Below, in pieces: positions 59,549 through 64,000 of a DNA stretch of 64,000 nt. The DNA lies in NCBI GenBank assembly GCA_946811185.2, contig OX328107.1, positions 9,885,565 through 9,949,564 of the forward strand. Reading direction: 5' to 3'. This stretch comes from Hippopus hippopus (Eukaryota > Mollusca > Bivalvia > Cardiida > Cardiidae). Position numbers and translations under genes: made by a program. The notes below the pieces were generated by a model. The model ran no database searches. It saw only the letters and a list, made by a program, of their open reading frames with translations, and was not told the DNA's origin. The stretch's first letter is position 1. Every line of letters starts with the position of its first letter.

Positions 59549-60030
59549 TTAACTCCCATTCCAAATTTCATTTTCGTTCCAATGAGTCTACTTACCAAAC
59601 CTCTTTCCATTTTTTTCTCTAATACTAGGATTGTAAATACCTTCTAACTCCGTTAACATATTCTTATCACACACTGCGTTTCTTGTAGCAGTATCATTGT
59701 GTTGAAGATAGCAAACATCATGATTATAAGCGGCTTTATCAACACGGTTTATAGGTTTACTCCATTCCTTCGGTGTTAAATCTGGATTGAGTCTTTTATT
59801 TAGTTTAGTACCTGGCCCCGTAAAGTTGTGCCCTGGTAGATGCATTTCAACGGGTAAATTATTTATAAATTTATTTAATATACTACTCCCGGCGGTTTTT
59901 TTTTTATAAATTGTGATTTAGTTATTCCACAAATAACACATTTCCCCTGCATCATATTTCTTCCATTTTTAGAAACAGAATATTTTATATTATTCGTATC
60001 TGTATGTTTTTTACATTTAACGCAATACAT
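59549..60030 (-). pseudogene. Zinc-ribbon/PLA2 protein of element C (frameshifted)
   Basis: The N-terminal frame from 60030 (MYCVKCKKHTDTNN ... CVICGITK) keeps both Cys pairs but shifts near 59895. The PLA2 core is open in 59588-59845 (NFTGPGTKL, AYNHDVCYLQ), and a further A insertion near 59615 shifts the end. At least two frameshifts compared with 17576-18073. Divergent from the ATPase gene, as in element A. Confidence 0.82.
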
Positions 60031-60069
60031 CTTGTTTTATATATAAAAAATAAAAGTATTTAAATAAAA

Positions 60070-60906
60070 ATGGATATTATGAACTTATCATGGAATGAAG
60101 TAGTACCAAAGAGATTTAATCACCCCCTTTTACCAAAAAGTATTAGGGGTTTAATTATAGGTAAATCAGGATGTGGTAAAACTACTTTATTGTTAAACCT
60201 TTTACTCAGACCGGGATGGCTTGACTACAACGATTTGAGTGTTTTTGGAAAAAGCCTTTTTCAACCAGAATATAAAATACTAAAAAAGGCTTTTGAAGAA
60301 AAACTACCAAAAGAATGTATCTTAAGATTGTTTAACATGTGTGATGAGATACAAAAAACAGACACTCCACCATCAGTTTTAGTTGAAGAATGGGCTAAAA
60401 CGATTAAAAACAAATCGGATATAAATTGCAACTTCTTTGAAAATGGTAGTGATGTACCTGACCCAAAAGAGTTAAACTCAGGAAATAAAAATTTAATGAT
60501 TTTCGATGATTTACTTTTAGAAAAGCAAAAGAAATGTGAATGTTACTACGTTCGAGGGAGGCATAGTAATGTTGACTGCTTTTACCTCTCACAGAATTAT
60601 TTTAGACTACCAAGGCAAACTATTAGAGAAAACACTAATTTTATTTGTCTTTTCAAACAAGACCTAAAAAACATTAATCATATTTATAGCGACCATGTAG
60701 GTGAAGATATGCCTAAGAATGAGTTTAGAGAATTTTGTAACGAGGTATGGGATAGACCACATGGTTTTGTTATCATTGACTTAACCAGTGGAAAACTTGA
60801 TGGGAAGTATAGAAGCGGTTTTGATAATTTTTACATACCTGGATTAGTAGAAAAAACAAAGAAAAAACAAAGAAAAAACAAAAAAAAGTTGTACACACCT
60901 AAATAA
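60070..60906 (+). CDS. A32-like packaging ATPase of element C
   Basis: 278 residues. Walker A GKSGCGKTT (residues 31-39), Walker B LMIFDDLLLE, then SQNYFRLPRQTIREN. About 18 residues longer than the element A protein owing to a basic tail (KKKQRKNKKKLYTP) that looks like expanded AAA codons. Intact. Followed 18 bp later by the penton gene; the 108-aa gene of element A is absent here. Confidence 0.92.
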   Translation: MDIMNLSWNEVVPKRFNHPLLPKSIRGLIIGKSGCGKTTLLLNLLLRPGWLDYNDLSVFGKSLFQPEYKILKKAFEEKLPKECILRLFNMCDEIQKTDTPPSVLVEEWAKTIKNKSDINCNFFENGSDVPDPKELNSGNKNLMIFDDLLLEKQKKCECYYVRGRHSNVDCFYLSQNYFRLPRQTIRENTNFICLFKQDLKNINHIYSDHVGEDMPKNEFREFCNEVWDRPHGFVIIDLTSGKLDGKYRSGFDNFYIPGLVEKTKKKQRKNKKKLYTPK

Positions 60907-60924
60907 TATTTTCACTTTATAAAA

Positions 60925-61698
60925 ATGGAAAAACTTTTAGAACAAATTGTAAAAAATACGAGCAACAAAACATCATTTCAAATCATAGTAAGCGACAACA
61001 AAACAAGTTTTAGAACAAGGTTTAATCCTCCAATTCAACTGGAAAAGGATAAAGTATACGAAATAGCTATGGTAAACCTTGAAACTTACTACTCTTTTCC
61101 AAACATTGATGAAACGAACAACACATTCGTTTATTCTCCAGACAATGGCACCACATGGGTTAAAATAAAAATACCTGAAGGAAGTTACGACCTCGTTGAC
61201 ATTAATGATACGATTCGTCAGGAAATGAGAAAAAATGGCCATTACGATAGAGTTAATGAAGAGTATCCTATTAACTTTTCTGCGAACACTAATACCCTAA
61301 AGTCTGTTCTTATTATTGATGATGGTTATCAAGTAGATTTCAATCAACCAGGTTCCATCGCTAAAGTATTAGGATTTACTCGAGCTAAATATTCGCAAGG
61401 ATTTCACGAGTCAGAGAATGTAGTGAACATTCTTAGCATAAATAGTTTACTCGTTAACATAGATATTATTTCAGGAAGTTACGTTAATGGTTCAACAAAA
61501 AATACTATTTACTCTTTTTTCCCAGATGTTGCACCTGGATATAAGATAATTGAGTCACCAGTTAATTTAGTATACTTACCAATAACGTTAGATGAAATAC
61601 ATAACCTAAATGTAAATATTACGGACCAAGATGGTAATTTACTAAATCTTAGAGGCGAAAATTTAACGATTAGGTTTCATATTAGAGAAGCGAGATGA
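60925..61698 (+). CDS. Penton (minor capsid) protein of element C
   Basis: 257 residues, intact. Recognisable regions: FNPPIQLEKDKVYEIAMVNL, ETYYSFPNI, YSPDNGTTWVKIKIPEGSYD, DGYQVDFNQPGSIAKVLGF and the C-terminal GENLTIRFHIREAR. The family is the single-jelly-roll penton-type protein of Polintons. It gives the reference frame for the damaged element A gene at 15575-16349. TTTATAAAA abuts the start. Confidence 0.85.
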   Translation: MEKLLEQIVKNTSNKTSFQIIVSDNKTSFRTRFNPPIQLEKDKVYEIAMVNLETYYSFPNIDETNNTFVYSPDNGTTWVKIKIPEGSYDLVDINDTIRQEMRKNGHYDRVNEEYPINFSANTNTLKSVLIIDDGYQVDFNQPGSIAKVLGFTRAKYSQGFHESENVVNILSINSLLVNIDIISGSYVNGSTKNTIYSFFPDVAPGYKIIESPVNLVYLPITLDEIHNLNVNITDQDGNLLNLRGENLTIRFHIREAR

Positions 61699-61726
61699 GC
61701 TAAATAAAAAAATACTCGTATATAAA

Positions 61727-62311
61727 ATGACAAGTTACACTAATGTTAAAGTAAATATATCTGAAGGGCAAAAGCAAAAACTTCAACATGCTGTTAAAGC
61801 TAGTTGTCCAGTAAGTATTCGTTTAGGTCATGAAGATTTACAAGGTAATGATGTTTTAGCAATTACCAATTCACAAGCGAAGAAAATGGCTAAAGCCTAT
61901 GAGGATGGTGTGGGTATAACTATTAGAATGACTACAAAACAACTTAAACATAACATGAAAATAGAAGGGGGTTTCCTCGGAATGTTAGCTGGGTTGGCTG
62001 CTAGAGCTTTACCGATGCTTGCAAAAACCGTTTTACCAGCTTTAGGTGTTGGTGCTCTTTCTGGATTAGCTCAAACAGGTGTTCAAAAAGCTATGGGGTC
62101 AGGTCTTTACCTTAAAAAAGGAGGTTGTGTTTGTCAAGTTGAAACTGATGGAAGTGGATTATACTTAAAACCATACAAAGGTAAAGGATTAGATTCCGTT
62201 GGTGATGGGTTGTATTTAAAACAAGGAGGAAAAATGTATGATGGAAAAGGACTTTTACTTGGACCTAATAGCCCATTTGCTAATATCCCTATCCTAGGAG
62301 CTATATTATAA
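61727..62311 (+). CDS. Glycine-rich membrane-active-type virion protein of element C
   Basis: 194 residues, same length as the element A orthologue (14962-15546) and close in sequence. Amphipathic GGFLGMLAGLAARALPMLAK segment, then GSGLYLKKGG, GSGLYLKPYKGKG and GDGLYLKQGG repeats, ending FANIPILGAIL. The strong conservation implies selection while the elements were active. Function inferred only. Confidence 0.75.
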   Translation: MTSYTNVKVNISEGQKQKLQHAVKASCPVSIRLGHEDLQGNDVLAITNSQAKKMAKAYEDGVGITIRMTTKQLKHNMKIEGGFLGMLAGLAARALPMLAKTVLPALGVGALSGLAQTGVQKAMGSGLYLKKGGCVCQVETDGSGLYLKPYKGKGLDSVGDGLYLKQGGKMYDGKGLLLGPNSPFANIPILGAIL

Positions 62312-62340
62312 TATTTAAATATTATTTACAACAAATAAAA

Positions 62341-62718
62341 ATGGATATTCATAAATTTGGTATAAAACCTAATATTACTACCCAACATAAAACTATATTT
62401 TGGAAACCTCATTTAAATGGAGTAAGATATCCTCCCTTAAAGCAAGATTCTCTAAAATGGAAAATATACTCACAACTAACTATCAAGATTCCTCCTAATG
62501 ATGGTATGAGAGTTCCATTAGGATTTGGTTATATAGCTACACGAGAAGTTGTGGTGATATCTATTAGTAATAAATGGAAAGATAGATTGACCATTTCTAA
62601 TGGTATACATCTTGATAATGATGTTAATGATATCTTAGTCTACATTTATAATTTCTCACAAAAACCAATCGAAATACCTGAGGGGGAGTTATTCTGCTAT
62701 CTAAAATATTTGCCATAA
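62341..62718 (+). CDS. dUTPase-fold-like protein of element C
   Basis: 125 residues. VPLGFGYIATREVVVISISN and NDILVYIYNFSQKPIEIPEG give the same strand pattern as 14095-14472. The dUTPase catalytic motif is missing. Only one such gene is here, two in element A. ACAAATAAAA abuts the start. Confidence 0.62.
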   Translation: MDIHKFGIKPNITTQHKTIFWKPHLNGVRYPPLKQDSLKWKIYSQLTIKIPPNDGMRVPLGFGYIATREVVVISISNKWKDRLTISNGIHLDNDVNDILVYIYNFSQKPIEIPEGELFCYLKYLP

Positions 62719-62739
62719 AAAAAATATTACATTTATAAA

Positions 62740-63426
62740 ATGGCAGATACAAATCAGGAACACCCTAATAAATTATATCCCCCACTACCCAAAGAACGGG
62801 TTACCCCTAACGCTCCACCTAATGAAGATATTGAAATGGAAACAATGGATAATGGCCATTCTTATAGACTTAAAAAAATATCTGAGGTTTTAGATTTTCT
62901 CAAAAAGGAAATAACTGAAAGGGAAAGATTGAATAAGAAATATAGTAGGATGGCTAAAGCAGTTGATAATGTTGAAGGTGGATTGGTTGTTGTTTCATTA
63001 GCGTTAGGTGGTGTAGGTGTTGTTTTGCTTTCAACTGTTGCAGCGGCACCCGTTGCTGTAGGTTTGGAAGTTGCTGCTGGTGTAATCGGTCTTTCTTCAT
63101 TGGTTAGTAAAGTATTTGTTAGGAAAACTACTAATAAAGCTGAAAAACATTTGAAAATTCAAACTCTTGCTGCTGCTAAGCTTAATACTATAGCTAATCA
63201 TGTATCAAAGGCTTTAATGGATAATCATATATTTGATGATGAGTTTAAGTTGATAATGGATGAAATGAATAAATATGAAGAAATGAAGAGTGAAATAAGA
63301 ACTAGCTTTAAAAAGAAGGTAACACTTGAAGAAAAGGAAAGTTTGATTGAAAAAGGGAGGGAAGAAGCGAGGGATTCCTTTCGGAGGCTTGTTGAGAAAA
63401 ACCATGGTGGAAAGCTTCCCTTTTAA
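62740..63426 (+). CDS. Membrane-type protein of element C
   Basis: 228 residues. Two hydrophobic stretches (GLVVVSLALGGVGVVLLSTV and APVAVGLEVAAGVIGLSSLV) between charged ends, with a C-terminal Lys/Glu-rich helix and the ending SFRRLVEKNHGG. Orthologue of 13385-14065. TTTATAAA abuts the start. Confidence 0.78.
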   Translation: MADTNQEHPNKLYPPLPKERVTPNAPPNEDIEMETMDNGHSYRLKKISEVLDFLKKEITERERLNKKYSRMAKAVDNVEGGLVVVSLALGGVGVVLLSTVAAAPVAVGLEVAAGVIGLSSLVSKVFVRKTTNKAEKHLKIQTLAAAKLNTIANHVSKALMDNHIFDDEFKLIMDEMNKYEEMKSEIRTSFKKKVTLEEKESLIEKGREEARDSFRRLVEKNHGGKLPF

Positions 63427-63524
63427 ATTACCTAAATTACCAAGTTTTAGATGTAAATGTCAATGTGAAATAGGGGATAATGATGATGAATAAATATATA
63501 AGAACATTATATATGCTCTTATAT

Positions 63525-63705
63525 ATTAAAATTACGTTAAAAACTGTGATAAAAACTACGTTAAAAACTGCGATAAAAACTACGTTAAAAACTGCGATAA
63601 AAACTGCGATAAAAACTACGTTAAAAACTGCGATAAAAACTACGTTAAAAACTGCGATAAAAACTACGTTAAAATCTATGATAAAATCTACGTTTAAAAA
63701 AAATG
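63525..63705 (+). repeat. Short tandem repeat (TACGTTAAAAACTGCGATAA)
   Basis: About ten alternating AAAACTACGTT/AAAACTGCGAT units between the membrane-protein and DUF8207-like genes. An open frame reading KTTLKTAIKT here is the repeat, not a gene. Element A has only a short related TTAACATAATTTTTA tract at 13290-13345. Confidence 0.8.
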
Positions 63706-63718
63706 TTGCTAATTAAAA

Positions 63719-64000
63719 ATGTCATTTCTAAAAATAACTGACCCTGTAAAAAGAGACTTAATTGTAAAAGAGTATCTCGAAACGAAAAAGAATATTCGAG
63801 ATAATCTACTAGCAGAGAGAACAGGTGAACAACAACTACAAACCGATTTGACAAAGTTTTTTAGACCTATAACGGAAACGCAAAAAGCTACAACAAAGGA
63901 GATTACAGAGGGACTTAAACCTATTAAAGAAGGTATCGAACAGTTACCACAAGCTATTAAACTACCAGCTTATCCATCAATAGAAGCTTATCCCTCTGGA
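63719..64000 (+). CDS. DUF8207-like protein of element C, truncated by window end
   Basis: 94 codons are visible, starting MSFLKITDPVKRDLIVKEYL and closely matching the first 94 residues of the element A protein (12396-13265). Open to the last base. AATTAAAA abuts the ATG. Confidence 0.8.
   Translation, partial: MSFLKITDPVKRDLIVKEYLETKKNIRDNLLAERTGEQQLQTDLTKFFRPITETQKATTKEITEGLKPIKEGIEQLPQAIKLPAYPSIEAYPSG

Larger units (their letters stand above)
54946..64000. mobile_element. Element C: second Maverick/Polinton, right side outside the window
   Basis: The proposed left border is AGTAGATTAAAAAATACACC at 54946, preceded by AGTATT as a candidate 6-bp duplication; the right end is not in the window so neither can be confirmed. 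Gene content from 56987 on follows element A in inverted orientation: fibre, protease, integrase and PLA2 on minus, then ATPase, penton, Gly-rich protein, dUTPase-like, membrane protein and DUF8207-like on plus. Two RING genes lie between border and fibre. Intact ATPase, penton, protease and fibre suggest a younger copy, although PLA2 and integrase are damaged. Confidence 0.85.

Noticed and set aside
63480..63716. 78-codon Lys/Thr-rich frame
   Set aside because: Consists of the short tandem repeat between two Polinton genes; element A has no such frame at the matching place.

Overview
The window is eukaryotic DNA, most likely from a bivalve mollusc. It is AT-rich with short palindromic repeat families, a decayed LINE, a tRNA-derived SINE, simple repeats, and only one convincing host gene, a single-exon vWA-domain protein at 42.0-43.2 kb. 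The species assignment is inference from the style of the repeats.

The rest is Maverick/Polinton-type virus-like elements. Element A (5435-37923) has a 6-bp target duplication TGTGTT, AGTAGTA...TACTACT ends, and terminal inverted repeats (TIRs) carrying a 28-bp satellite. It has the standard Polinton genes. On the minus strand are SAP-PolB, a NUMOD-like protein, the major capsid protein, several small virion-type proteins, the penton and the A32-like packaging ATPase. On the plus strand are a zinc-ribbon/PLA2 protein, an integrase with chromodomain, an adenain-like protease and a tail-fibre protein. Several of these genes are broken. Without its insertion, element A is about 17.0 kb. Element C begins near 54946 and runs off the right edge. 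It is a related, inverted and better preserved copy, with two RING proteins at its left end.

Element B (19931-35409, 15.5 kb) sits inside the fibre gene of element A, flanked by its own 6-bp duplication TATATG. Its AGTAGTATA ends are Polinton-like, and it encodes a full-length Polinton-type PolB. I find no capsid, ATPase, protease or integrase in it. Its 3.1-3.4 kb TIRs carry small genes and long arrays. Its small genes share a promoter module (CCAAT, TGACGTCA, TATAAAACCCAGCG) and end in stem-loops of the form AGCYCTTTTCAGRGCT. These closely match the metazoan replication-dependent histone mRNA 3' processing signal; 26 copies are present. The PolB and zinc-knuckle genes instead have plain TATA promoters, with AATAAA in their vicinity and no stem-loops nearby. 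Element B therefore looks like a capsid-less satellite of Polintons that borrows integration and packaging and imitates histone-type, S-phase-coupled expression. This is the most novel system in the window.

Layout: 1-5428 host repeats; 5429-37929 element A with element B nested at 19931-35409; 37930-54945 host repeats plus the vWA gene; 54946-64000 element C (partial). A second pattern separates the element types. In A and C a TATA/A-rich motif lies directly against most start codons, whereas in B the TATA boxes lie about 50-100 nt upstream, as in ordinary Pol II genes.
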